Part shown: piece by piece, positions 7,532 to 14,985 of the stretch
How the letters are laid out: every line of letters begins with the position of its first letter
Position numbering within the stretch: the stretch's first letter is position 1
Assembly (NCBI GenBank): GCA_947038135.1
Contig: CAMQVM010000008.1
Location: 1-17,509, forward strand
Reading direction: 5' to 3'
From: an uncultured Rikenellaceae bacterium
Lineage (GTDB): Bacteria > Bacteroidota > Bacteroidia > Bacteroidales > Rikenellaceae
DNA: 17,509 nucleotides
The notes under the pieces: generated by a model
What the model saw: the letters and a program-made list of their open reading frames with translations, nothing else
Told to the model about the DNA's origin: nothing
The model's database searches: none
Made by a program: the position numbers and the translations under genes

Positions 7532-9778
7532 TTAATTAATATTGATATTTAGTGTAATTCCAAAAGTTTGAGGTCTGCCTTTCTGTACAAACCTGTTTCC
7601 TATCGACTCAAAATAAAAGGTGTCGTAAGAGGTGTTTGCTAAGTTTCTACCCCATAAATCTAACGAGTAGCGTTTTGTACTAAAGCTAATTGAGGCATCT
7701 ATAAGTGCATAGAAAGGCTGTTTTATAGTGTTGTTCTCTTCCCAGTATATTTCTCCAATGCCTCTAACACCCCCATTAAGCGTTATTCTATCTATAAAGG
7801 TGCTGTTTAGATAAAACGTATAATCGCCCCTAACAGATAGCGTGTGCTGTGGAGCATAAGGAACATAATTGCCGCTAAAGTCCTCTTTGCCATTGTTGTA
7901 ATCTACAAATTTAGCGTTTGTGTAGCCGTAGTCTGCATATAGGTTAAGCTTGCTGGTAACTGCAGCACGTATCGAAAACTCACCTCCAATGCTTCGTGAG
8001 CGTCCTGCATTAGTCATAAGCCTGCCCGTTGTAGAGCCTTCAGGAAAAACGGTGAGCTGCTGGTCGATGCAGTCTATATAAAAAAGAGCGAAGTTGGCCC
8101 TTATGCCAGCATCTTTCCATGCAAGGTTTCCCCCAACTTCATAGTTCCAGCTATATTCAGGGTCGTATGTTATTATATCTGCTACATTGTAGCTTTTACC
8201 TACTCCCATCTCTTTCATAAGCTGCTGTTGTAGCACATCTGAAAACATCTGTGTGTTAAATCCTCCTGCTTTATAGCCCTTAGATATAGTGCCATATAGA
8301 GAGCCTCGCTCTCCTAAATCATATATCGCTGATAGCTTAGGAAGAAGCTCTGTAAAGGTCTGCTTTATCACCTCGTTGTTGTCAATAGTGATATTTATAT
8401 CATATATCTTTGAATCATCATATTTGTTTGTAGCCCTATAATTTGTGTTTGTGTAGTTGTTATACTTGAGTTGTGTATGTTCGTAATCTAATCGTAGCTC
8501 TGCTGATAGTCGCCATTTGCCGCTCGCATACTCAGATTTGTGATATATTGATGCCCCTTTTGTAGGTATCTTAAAATTACTCTCTAGCAGTAAAGTTTCA
8601 TCAAGCCACTCATATATATATTGAGGGTCATGCTCGTTGGCATTTTTAAGTATAAGGTTATTTATTCCATCTTCCTTAAATAACACTGGACCATTAAGGG
8701 TGGTGCTCTCTGAAAATGCAAATGCGCCAAAGAGCCAGTTGTAGCTCTTTTTTCCCTTAGATTTAACTATGAAATCTTGAGTTATAGTGTGCTCGTTCAC
8801 CATCTGATTTAGGGTGAAGTAGTTTAATGGTGTAAAGTCGTTGTCTAGCTTCAGGTCATTGTCCGAATATTGATAGCTCGTAATGCTTGATAAGGTAAAG
8901 TTATCATACGATTTGCCTATTGTTAACCCATTAGTCATATTGGTTCTCTCAAAGGCGCTTATGTCGTTGTAGCTTATCTTGCCGCTCTCAACTGATTGGT
9001 AGGGGTAGCCTCCTTGGTTTAACATCGAAAAAGAGATGGTGTTGTCTATGCTTAACCCATTTTTATTACGCCATTGAAACTTTAGTCGTCCGCCGCCAAT
9101 CTTCTCCCAATCGGCCTTTTCGCCGCTGTAATCATTGGTGTAAAAACCATCTGTTTGGTTGTAATATCCTGTTATTGAGTAGCCAAATTTAGAATTTATT
9201 TTGTCGTAAAAAGAGGCCCTTGCTTTTATGCTATTGCCGCTGCCATACTCTAAACCTAGCCGTGTGCCTTGGTAGTTTAGTGGTGATATAGTATATATAT
9301 TTATCACTCCACCCATTGTGTTACGTCCATACATTGCACTTTGTGGTCCTTTTATAACCTCTATACGCTCAATATCTGCCATTTCAAAATCAAAGTTATC
9401 TTTGTTCATGATTGGCACATTGTCAATATTTAGACCCACCACTGGGTGATCTATTCGTGCACCTAATCCTCGAACATATATCGATGAGGTGGTGCGTGAT
9501 CCGTAGTCGGGCATATAAAAGTTGGGCACTATCTGCGATGCACCTTTTAGGTCAGTAATACCATTTTTTTGTATTATGTTGCGAGTTATGATCGACGCAG
9601 AAACTGCCTCTCCTCGAAGTTGTAGCCCCTGCTTTATAGATGTAACCTGCACTGGGTCAATGTATACAGCTGTGTCAATAGGATTAGAATTCCTCTTCTC
9701 ATCAATTGAGGCAAAGGAATTTATTGAGATGCAATATAGAAATATTATAAATGTTATACGTGTAATCATTGAAATCAT
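7532..9778 (-). CDS. TonB-dependent outer-membrane receptor (non-SusC type)
   Basis: Outer-membrane active-transport receptor energised by TonB-ExbBD. With the start at 9778 it has 748 residues: a Sec signal peptide ending near SFA (residues 21-23), a TonB-box-like segment DTAVYIDPVQVTS (about 35-47), a plug domain (about 50-163, with YVRGLGARIDHPVVGLNIDNVP and IERIEVIKGPQSAMYGRNTMGGVINI), and a C-terminal beta-barrel rich in aromatic strand ends. Late barrel motifs GTISKGYKAGGFN and PEYSWNYEVGGNL are typical of siderophore/cobalamin-class receptors. There is no carboxypeptidase-like N-terminal domain and no SusD partner, arguing against glycan import by a SusCD pair. An open frame reaches an ATG at 9808, but that codon overlaps the candidate -7 box and spoils the signal peptide; 9778 or 9769 is preferred. 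The unusual C-terminus NININ lacks the common terminal aromatic. Substrate unknown (iron chelate or heme are guesses). Confidence 0.9.
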   Translation of the reverse strand: MISMITRITFIIFLYCISINSFASIDEKRNSNPIDTAVYIDPVQVTSIKQGLQLRGEAVSASIITRNIIQKNGITDLKGASQIVPNFYMPDYGSRTTSSIYVRGLGARIDHPVVGLNIDNVPIMNKDNFDFEMADIERIEVIKGPQSAMYGRNTMGGVINIYTISPLNYQGTRLGLEYGSGNSIKARASFYDKINSKFGYSITGYYNQTDGFYTNDYSGEKADWEKIGGGRLKFQWRNKNGLSIDNTISFSMLNQGGYPYQSVESGKISYNDISAFERTNMTNGLTIGKSYDNFTLSSITSYQYSDNDLKLDNDFTPLNYFTLNQMVNEHTITQDFIVKSKGKKSYNWLFGAFAFSESTTLNGPVLFKEDGINNLILKNANEHDPQYIYEWLDETLLLESNFKIPTKGASIYHKSEYASGKWRLSAELRLDYEHTQLKYNNYTNTNYRATNKYDDSKIYDINITIDNNEVIKQTFTELLPKLSAIYDLGERGSLYGTISKGYKAGGFNTQMFSDVLQQQLMKEMGVGKSYNVADIITYDPEYSWNYEVGGNLAWKDAGIRANFALFYIDCIDQQLTVFPEGSTTGRLMTNAGRSRSIGGEFSIRAAVTSKLNLYADYGYTNAKFVDYNNGKEDFSGNYVPYAPQHTLSVRGDYTFYLNSTFIDRITLNGGVRGIGEIYWEENNTIKQPFYALIDASISFSTKRYSLDLWGRNLANTSYDTFYFESIGNRFVQKGRPQTFGITLNININ

Positions 9779-9794
9779 GAAGTGTAATTTTATG

Positions 9795-9826
9795 CAAAGT
9801 AATAACATTATTTGCTAATTTACAAT
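9795..9826 (-). promoter_or_regulatory. Candidate promoter for receptor-lipoprotein operon
   Basis: On the minus strand TTACTTTG (9802-9795, one mismatch to TAnnTTTG) follows ATTG (9826-9823, one mismatch to TTTG) by exactly 20 bp. Transcription would start a few bases before the ATG at 9778. This supports a start codon at 9778 or 9769 over 9808, and possible expression separate from the upstream regulator. Confidence 0.35.
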
Positions 9827-9869
9827 CCTTATTTATGAGGGTATACATATTTACTACTATATATAGGTG

Positions 9870-10469
9870 TTATAAAGTTATAGATTCGATATCAACATAG
9901 CCACTATTTATGGCGTGAATAGTTAATGCTGCAACCGATTTAAGCCCTAATTTTGCAACAATGTTTTTGCGGTGTGATATAACTGTTGTGATAGAGATAT
10001 CCATCTTGCTAGCTATCTCTTTATTGATAAACCCTTGTGCAATATATGATATCACCTCTTTTTCTCTATCTGTTAGCGCTTTTGATGTTGTGGTGCTATT
10101 TAGGTGGTGCTTTATAGAGTGTGAAGCTACATTGCTGTGCTCACGCAGCTTTAAGATATCTCTTACTAGTGTCTCTTCGTTTTGGTTTATATCTATCCAT
10201 GTTACACCTTGATCTGTTGATTGCAGCAGGTTTTCGATCATTAATATTGTGCGGTTACCATGCTTTAAAAAGAAATCTTTATTGTTGCAAAATATATTGT
10301 ATGCCACAAAATAGTGCGAAAAACGCTCACTGTCTGCATCTGTAAAGTCACTATACTGGTTGAATATCTCAACATTTGCAATAGGTATAATCTTATCAAG
10401 TATAGATTTAAGACCTAGTCCCATCAGTAGGTTGGGTGTTATTATTGCTATCTCGGGTCGCTTATGCAT
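9870..10469 (-). CDS. LuxR-type HTH regulator with degenerate receiver domain
   Basis: A 199-residue predicted DNA-binding regulator. The C-terminal part (about residues 131-191) is a clear LuxR/FixJ helix-turn-helix: LTDREKEVISYIAQGFINKEIA, then ISITTVISHRKNIVAKLG as turn and recognition helix. The N-terminal part (about 5-110) resembles a response-regulator receiver fold (EIAIITPNLLMGLGLKSIL) but has TPN where canonical receivers carry the acidic pair. I see no phospho-acceptor Asp near residue 55 (SHYFVAYNIF). It is therefore probably not controlled by classical aspartate phosphorylation. No histidine kinase is adjacent. It lies directly upstream of the TonB-dependent receptor on the same strand, so regulation of that receptor operon is the simplest hypothesis. 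From memory, similar pseudo-receiver LuxR proteins recur in Bacteroidales near outer-membrane uptake genes; I could not verify this. Confidence 0.85.
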   Translation of the reverse strand: MHKRPEIAIITPNLLMGLGLKSILDKIIPIANVEIFNQYSDFTDADSERFSHYFVAYNIFCNNKDFFLKHGNRTILMIENLLQSTDQGVTWIDINQNEETLVRDILKLREHSNVASHSIKHHLNSTTTSKALTDREKEVISYIAQGFINKEIASKMDISITTVISHRKNIVAKLGLKSVAALTIHAINSGYVDIESITL

Positions 10470-10504
10470 AATTTTATGTTTGATGGGTGTATATATTTAT
10501 GTTG

Positions 10505-10573
10505 TTATCTAGTAAAAGTTTGATCTGCTGTTTTATTACGAAAGCCTTATTTGATCAAACTTTTATTAGATAA
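10505..10573. repeat. Long inverted repeat between GH92 gene and LuxR-type regulator
   Basis: Arms of 21 bp (10505-10525 and 10553-10573, core AAAAGTTTGATC / GATCAAACTTTT) match with a single position that would be a G-U pair in one strand's RNA; the loop is 27 nt. It starts 6 bp past the GH92 stop and lies 36 bp upstream of the regulator start, both on the minus strand. It may terminate GH92 transcription, although the loop is long and the trailing T run is weak. It may instead act as an operator or leader hairpin for the regulator. Confidence 0.6.
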
Positions 10574-10579
10574 TCATTA

Positions 10580-12826
10580 CTATTTTTTATTGGTAGTGTA
10601 TATCTTTAGTGTGCCACAGTCTGTTAGCTGCTTATGCGATATAAATACACCTTTCAGATTTTTTGTGCCTGCTACAATTTTATCAATATATTTACCATTA
10701 CCAATTCGCTCTATTACTAGCTCTTTTTGAGAGTAAAACTTAGGGTCAAGAGTAATTGTTATCTTCTCAAACTTCGGTACTAACACAACATATTGATCTT
10801 CTGATGGAACTGGAGGATATAGCCCCATCATTGATAGTGCACACCATGTTGACATTGTTCCCGAGTCATCATTACCAGGTAGTCCTCCATGGGTGTTTTT
10901 AAAGTGCTTATCTAAAAGCATATCTACATAATATTGTGTGCGCCACTCTTCGCCTTTAACAAACGAAAAGTAGTAAGGGTAGCTCATATCTGGCTCGTTT
11001 GACATGTCAAATAGCTTGTCAGTAAACACCTTGTCAAGGTTTGTAACAAACTTTTTGCTGCCACCATGAAGCTTTATTAGTCCTTTCATATCGTGTGCAA
11101 CAAAGTAAGAGTAGTTGTAAGACGTGCCCTCATGAAATCCATGTACCGACTCGAAGTTTTCGCCCTGCTTAGGGTCAAACCCCGCCATAAACTCACCATT
11201 AGGAAGTAGTGGACGTAGAAGCGAGTATTCAGGGTCGAAATATTTTTTGTACCCTAGTGCCCTCTCCATAAGTATTTTATAGTCGTCGTTTTTCCCAAGG
11301 TCTTTTGCCATTTGAGCCAGTGCCCAGTCTGCTATATAATACTCAAGTGCTTGAGATGTAGAGTTGTCAAAATCTGTTGTTAGTGGCACATAGTAGTTTT
11401 TTGAGTAGAAATCGTTGTCAGGGCGAACACGGTTTTTCGCCCCTTCAGTGAAGGCGTTGTTGCGCATTGCCTCATACATCTCTTCGGCGTCTATATCTTT
11501 TAGTAGCCCCTTAAAGTAGCTGTCAACCATAAATGGTATTGCTGGGTCGCCCTGCATAACATGAAACTCTTGTGAAAAAACCTCAAATTTTGGTAGGTTG
11601 CCACTCTCACGGTACATATCCATAAGCGAGCGTATGCTGTTAAGCTGCCTTTCAGGGTTTATTAGCGCCATTAGGGCTGGGTTTATGCGGTAGGTATCCC
11701 ATAGCGAAAATGTTGTTAGTCTATCGCCGCTCTTTACCTTTTTTGTCTTGCCTGTAACCATGGCAGGGTACTCTCCATTAACATCTTGAAGTGTGTTAGG
11801 GTGTATCATAGCGTGGTATAACGAGGTGTAAAAAATGCTTTTTTTGTTGTCGTCACCACCCTCTACCGCTACTGTTGATAGGGTGTTGTTCCAGCTCTTT
11901 TCTGCTGCTAGTTTAACATCTTCAAAGCTGCTGTTAGCTATCTCTTTTTCAAGGTTTTCACGTGCATTATCGCAACTTACAAACGACACTCCTACACGTA
12001 CCTCTACGGCTTCGTCTTTTGAGGCTATAAACGAGAATGCTACACCAATATCGCTACCTGCCATCTCTCTAAAGTATCTTTCATATATTTTATATTTACC
12101 GCTGTGCTTATCCCACTCTGAGCGTGTGCCCTCTAAATCATTTTGCTTTTTCCAATATTTAATATTCATTGGCTTGCTTACCCTTACCACAAAATATACT
12201 GGTATGATAGATTGCGACTCAGTGTAACAAAAGGTGCCCATTAGCTTATAGCCCTCTACCTCTCTGTCTGATACTATCTTTGCAGAGCCTCCACTCTCAT
12301 TGGTCAATCCTAGACCTATGTTTAGTAGTATATTCGACTCTCCTCCAGGAAACACATAGCGTGATATTGTGCTACGCTGTGCCGCTGTCATCTCTGCCTT
12401 AATTTTATATTTGTCTATATTAGCACTATAATATCCTGCTGTTGCTTTTTGGTCAGATATTATAGAGTTATACTCTCTAAAGTCGACCTTTAGCTCGCCT
12501 GTTGTTGGCATAAGTAATATCGATCCAAAGTCTGGACACCCTACGCCGCTAAGGTTAACATTTGTAAATCCAGCGCAGTGTTTATTCTCCCATACATAGG
12601 GGGTAGAGCACCATCCTCTGTCTACACGAATTTTGTGATTATCGTTTCCGATTGTAGTAAATGGTGACATTGATACCATTCCTGATGGTAAAATAGGACC
12701 TGGTTGAGTTGTTCCATAGTTCGATGTTCCTATGAATGGATTGACATATTTTTCAGGAGATATTTGTCCGTATACTCCTGAATAACTGATCATTAATATA
12801 GATGCTAAGGTGATTAATTTTTTCAT
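10580..12826 (-). CDS. Secreted GH92 family alpha-mannosidase-type glycoside hydrolase
   Basis: A 748-residue enzyme of glycoside hydrolase family 92, calcium-dependent inverting exo-alpha-mannosidases that trim alpha-mannosides from N-glycans and mannans. A Sec signal peptide (MKKLITLASILMISYSGVYG) precedes QISPEKYVNPFIGTSNYGTTQPG, the usual GH92 N-terminal sandwich start; there is no lipobox, so a periplasmic location is likely. Further family blocks are NLSGVGCPDFGSILLMPTTG, the SLWDTYR segment of the (alpha/alpha)6 domain, GFHEGTSYNYSYFVAHD with E566 at the expected general-acid position, and GGLPGNDDSGTMSTW with D653-D654 in the motif that carries the catalytic base region. Active-site motifs look intact. 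The E566 block reads EGTSYNYSYF rather than the EGNxWQYxW form common in alpha-1,2-mannosidases, so linkage specificity may differ. It is not in a SusCD polysaccharide locus. Confidence 0.92.
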   Translation of the reverse strand: MKKLITLASILMISYSGVYGQISPEKYVNPFIGTSNYGTTQPGPILPSGMVSMSPFTTIGNDNHKIRVDRGWCSTPYVWENKHCAGFTNVNLSGVGCPDFGSILLMPTTGELKVDFREYNSIISDQKATAGYYSANIDKYKIKAEMTAAQRSTISRYVFPGGESNILLNIGLGLTNESGGSAKIVSDREVEGYKLMGTFCYTESQSIIPVYFVVRVSKPMNIKYWKKQNDLEGTRSEWDKHSGKYKIYERYFREMAGSDIGVAFSFIASKDEAVEVRVGVSFVSCDNARENLEKEIANSSFEDVKLAAEKSWNNTLSTVAVEGGDDNKKSIFYTSLYHAMIHPNTLQDVNGEYPAMVTGKTKKVKSGDRLTTFSLWDTYRINPALMALINPERQLNSIRSLMDMYRESGNLPKFEVFSQEFHVMQGDPAIPFMVDSYFKGLLKDIDAEEMYEAMRNNAFTEGAKNRVRPDNDFYSKNYYVPLTTDFDNSTSQALEYYIADWALAQMAKDLGKNDDYKILMERALGYKKYFDPEYSLLRPLLPNGEFMAGFDPKQGENFESVHGFHEGTSYNYSYFVAHDMKGLIKLHGGSKKFVTNLDKVFTDKLFDMSNEPDMSYPYYFSFVKGEEWRTQYYVDMLLDKHFKNTHGGLPGNDDSGTMSTWCALSMMGLYPPVPSEDQYVVLVPKFEKITITLDPKFYSQKELVIERIGNGKYIDKIVAGTKNLKGVFISHKQLTDCGTLKIYTTNKK

Positions 12827-12878
12827 ATTTATTGATTTTATTAGTTGATTTTAAATATTTTAATTACTTTTAAACACT

Positions 12879-12886
12879 CAAAGATA
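12879..12886 (-). promoter_or_regulatory. Candidate -7 element of the GH92 promoter
   Basis: On the minus strand TATCTTTG matches TAnnTTTG exactly, about 53 bp upstream of the GH92 start codon. No good TTTG is found at the expected -33 distance, so activator dependence or a weak promoter is possible. Confidence 0.4.
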
Positions 12887-12893
12887 CAACTTT

Positions 12894-12925
12894 TTTGTTT
12901 TTTGACAGTAAAAAACGTACTTTTG
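12894..12925 (+). promoter_or_regulatory. Promoter of trpS
   Basis: TTTG at 12894-12897 and TACTTTTG at 12918-12925 match both Bacteroidota consensus boxes exactly, with the preferred 20-bp spacing. The leader to the ATG at 12988 is about 55 nt and ends in an A-rich tract (AACAATAATAACAACAACG) typical of translation starts in this phylum. Confidence 0.7.
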
Positions 12926-12987
12926 TATAAAATTCTTGCTTTGCTAGCACAAATAGCAGGGCTATTATAACAATAATAACAACAACG

Positions 12988-13977
12988 ATGAATAGAGTAG
13001 TAAGCGGTATACGTTCGACAGGAAACCTCCATTTAGGTAACTATTTTGGGGCTTTACGAAATTTTATTAGGATGCAGCAAGAAAATGAATGTTTTTTCTT
13101 TATTGCAGATTATCATTCACTCACAACGCATCCCGACCACACAAAGTTGCATGGTAATGTAAAGAGTGTATTGGCAGAGTATCTTGGGTCGGGTTTAGAC
13201 CCTGAGCAGTCTACTATATATGTGCAGAGTGATATGCCTGAGGTGGCAGAGCTCTATTTGCTTCTTAATATGCACGCTTATATAGGTGAATTGGAGCGTA
13301 CTGCTTCATTTAAAGAGAAGATAAGAAAACACTCTGATAATGTAAATGCAGGGTTGCTTACCTATCCTGTGCTTATGGCAGCCGATATTCTTATCCATCG
13401 TGCAACACAAGTCCCAGTAGGAAAAGATCAAGAACAACACCTTGAAATGACCCGTAAATATGCTCGTAGGTTCAACAATGCCTATGGAACTGAGCTTTTT
13501 CCAGAGCCTCAGCCTTATAATTTTGGAGAAGAGCTAATAAAGATACCGGGGCTTGATGGTTCAGGTAAAATGGGAAAAAGTGAGGGTAATGGTCTATATT
13601 TAATAGATACCGACAAAGATATTCAAAAAAAGGTGATGCGAGCAACCACCGACGAGGGTCCACAAGCACCTTTTTCAGTTAAAAGCGAGGCTATCGAAAA
13701 TATTTTTACACTCCTTAAAGTTGTATCTACTCCCGACACTGTTGAGTATTTTAATGATAAATATAACGATTGTACTATTCGTTATGGTGATCTAAAAAAG
13801 CAATTAGCAGCCGATATTATTGCTCATGTTTCACCAATTCGTGAGCGTATTTTAGATATTCGTTCAAATGATGAATATCTTTCTAAAGTAGTAAAGGAAG
13901 GTGGCGAAAAAGCACGTGAGAGTGCACGTCAAACGGTAAAACAGGTAAGAGAACTCATGGGTATTACCTCTATCTAA
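12988..13977 (+). CDS. trpS: Tryptophanyl-tRNA synthetase
   Basis: Class I aminoacyl-tRNA synthetase charging tRNA-Trp with tryptophan using ATP; cytoplasmic. The 329-residue length fits bacterial TrpRS. The HIGH-type motif is HLGN at residues 15-18 after GIRSTGNL; the tryptophan-pocket and dimer region includes GELERTASFKEK and LTYPVLMAADILIHRATQVPVGKDQEQHLE. The KMSKS-type loop is KMGKS at 194-198 (GLDGSGKMGKSEGN). The ATG at 12988 is supported by the promoter and by the family-typical VVSGIRSTG start. It is divergent from the GH92 gene and appears to be a single-gene unit; I see no clear terminator before the DUF177 promoter. Confidence 0.97.
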   Translation: MNRVVSGIRSTGNLHLGNYFGALRNFIRMQQENECFFFIADYHSLTTHPDHTKLHGNVKSVLAEYLGSGLDPEQSTIYVQSDMPEVAELYLLLNMHAYIGELERTASFKEKIRKHSDNVNAGLLTYPVLMAADILIHRATQVPVGKDQEQHLEMTRKYARRFNNAYGTELFPEPQPYNFGEELIKIPGLDGSGKMGKSEGNGLYLIDTDKDIQKKVMRATTDEGPQAPFSVKSEAIENIFTLLKVVSTPDTVEYFNDKYNDCTIRYGDLKKQLAADIIAHVSPIRERILDIRSNDEYLSKVVKEGGEKARESARQTVKQVRELMGITSI

Positions 13978-14018
13978 TGTAGCAAAATAGCAATATATAC
14001 ATAATAGTTTCAAAAAAG

Positions 14019-14050
14019 TTTGAATAATAGAATAATTATTCCTACCTTAG
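14019..14050 (+). promoter_or_regulatory. Candidate promoter for the DUF177-rpmF-plsX cluster
   Basis: TTTG at 14019-14022 and TACCTTAG at 14043-14050 (one mismatch to TAnnTTTG) are 20 bp apart. Transcription would start near 14057, about 25 nt before the TTG codon at 14081. Confidence 0.5.
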
Positions 14051-14080
14051 CGGCGTTATTTTACATCAATAAAGTAGATT

Positions 14081-14623
14081 TTGGAAAAGAAAGATAGTAC
14101 GTATATGTTGGCTCACCATGATTTATCTATTGGTAACCATCAGTTTATTTGCAAATTTGGGAGTAGCTTTTTTGCTAAGTTCCCTGAGGGTGAAGTTACA
14201 GGAGGAGAGGGAACGATAACTCTAAACATAGAGAAGCGTTCTAATTTAATCACCGTAGCTATCGAAATAGAGGGTGAGGTTAAAGTTGCTTGCGATAGAT
14301 GTCTTGAAGACATCATTGCACCAATAAGCTTCAAAGGAGATCTTTTAGTTAAGCTCTCGCCCGAAATAAAGGAGCCTACTTTTGATGATAACCTAAAGAG
14401 TGAGAGTGATGTATTGTGGATTAATTCCACCGATGAATATATAGACCTTGAGCAGTATTTATACGAAAGTATGGTTTTGTCACTACCTTACAGCCGTATT
14501 CATTCAGAAGATGAAGAGGGCATATCAATGTGTAATCCACAAATGCTAGAGAGATTTGGCATTGCTGAAGATGACGATTTTGATTTAGAAGATGATGACG
14601 ACGATGACGGATATGATTTATAA
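14081..14623 (+). CDS. DUF177 (YceD-like) protein encoded before rpmF
   Basis: A 180-residue protein of the DUF177/YceD family. Its bacterial members sit beside rpmF and, in plants and bacteria, have been linked to 23S rRNA accumulation; the exact activity is unsettled. Visible features are the N-terminal IGNHQFICKFGSSFF strand-helix pattern, the conserved CDRC motif (VACDRCLEDI, about residues 71-80), and a C-terminal region ending in a run of Asp/Glu (EDDDFDLEDDDDDD). The start is probably TTG at 14081: an in-frame TAG lies two codons upstream, and the only other good choice, ATG at 14105, would remove the first strand expected from family members. It is followed after 50 bp by rpmF on the same strand, the classic yceD-rpmF pairing. 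Confidence 0.88.
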   Translation: MEKKDSTYMLAHHDLSIGNHQFICKFGSSFFAKFPEGEVTGGEGTITLNIEKRSNLITVAIEIEGEVKVACDRCLEDIIAPISFKGDLLVKLSPEIKEPTFDDNLKSESDVLWINSTDEYIDLEQYLYESMVLSLPYSRIHSEDEEGISMCNPQMLERFGIAEDDDFDLEDDDDDDGYDL

Positions 14624-14673
14624 GAATTAACAATATAATTAATAGAGTAATAATTTAACTAAAAAATATAATA

Positions 14674-14856
14674 ATGGCACATCCAAAACACCGAATCTCA
14701 AAACAAAGAAGAGATAAAAGAAGAACACATTACAAAGCTGTAGCTCCTACACTTTCTACTTGTTCAAATTGTAGTGCAACTGTTCTTTACCATCGTGTAT
14801 GTCCAGAGTGTGGATTTTACCGTGGTAGATTAGCTATTGCTGTGAAATCAGAATAA
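14674..14856 (+). CDS. rpmF: 50S ribosomal protein L32 (bL32)
   Basis: A 60-residue structural protein of the large ribosomal subunit. It starts MAHPKHRISKQRRDKRRTHY, the standard L32 N-terminus, and keeps the full zinc ribbon: C30-x2-C33 and C43-x2-C46. It is therefore the zinc-containing form rather than a zinc-independent variant. It sits between DUF177 and plsX, the arrangement seen in E. coli and many other bacteria, consistent with cotranscription. Confidence 0.98.
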   Translation: MAHPKHRISKQRRDKRRTHYKAVAPTLSTCSNCSATVLYHRVCPECGFYRGRLAIAVKSE

Positions 14857-14985
14857 TTTACAAAGTTAGTGTCTTAACTTTTATAAGTGGGCATAAAATC
14901 AAGTAAATTCCGTAAAGAAAAGTTGGGGTAGCCTTGCATAGTGAGGCTTCCTCTTCAATTTTTTGTTGATCTTAAAAAGAGCAAG

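Noticed and set aside
9779..9808. ATG at 9808 as receptor start
   Set aside because: It sits at the candidate -7 box and puts extra residues before a clean Sec signal peptide; not fully excluded.
11835..12227. Open frame on the opposite strand inside the GH92 gene (and similar ones inside pgpH-like, receptor, trpS and plsX genes)
   Set aside because: They are antisense shadows of strongly conserved genes, with no family resemblance or start signals.
7532..12826. A polysaccharide utilisation locus
   Set aside because: No SusD, no SusC-type N-terminal extension on the receptor, and only one glycosidase in a separate transcription unit.
12926..12987. T-box or tryptophan attenuator before trpS
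   Set aside because: The leader is only about 55 nt, without a T-box sequence, Trp codon run or terminator hairpin.
14941..14985. GTG at 14941 as plsX start
   Set aside because: The 15 extra residues do not belong to the PlsX family, whose N-terminus MNIGVDAMGGD begins at 14986.
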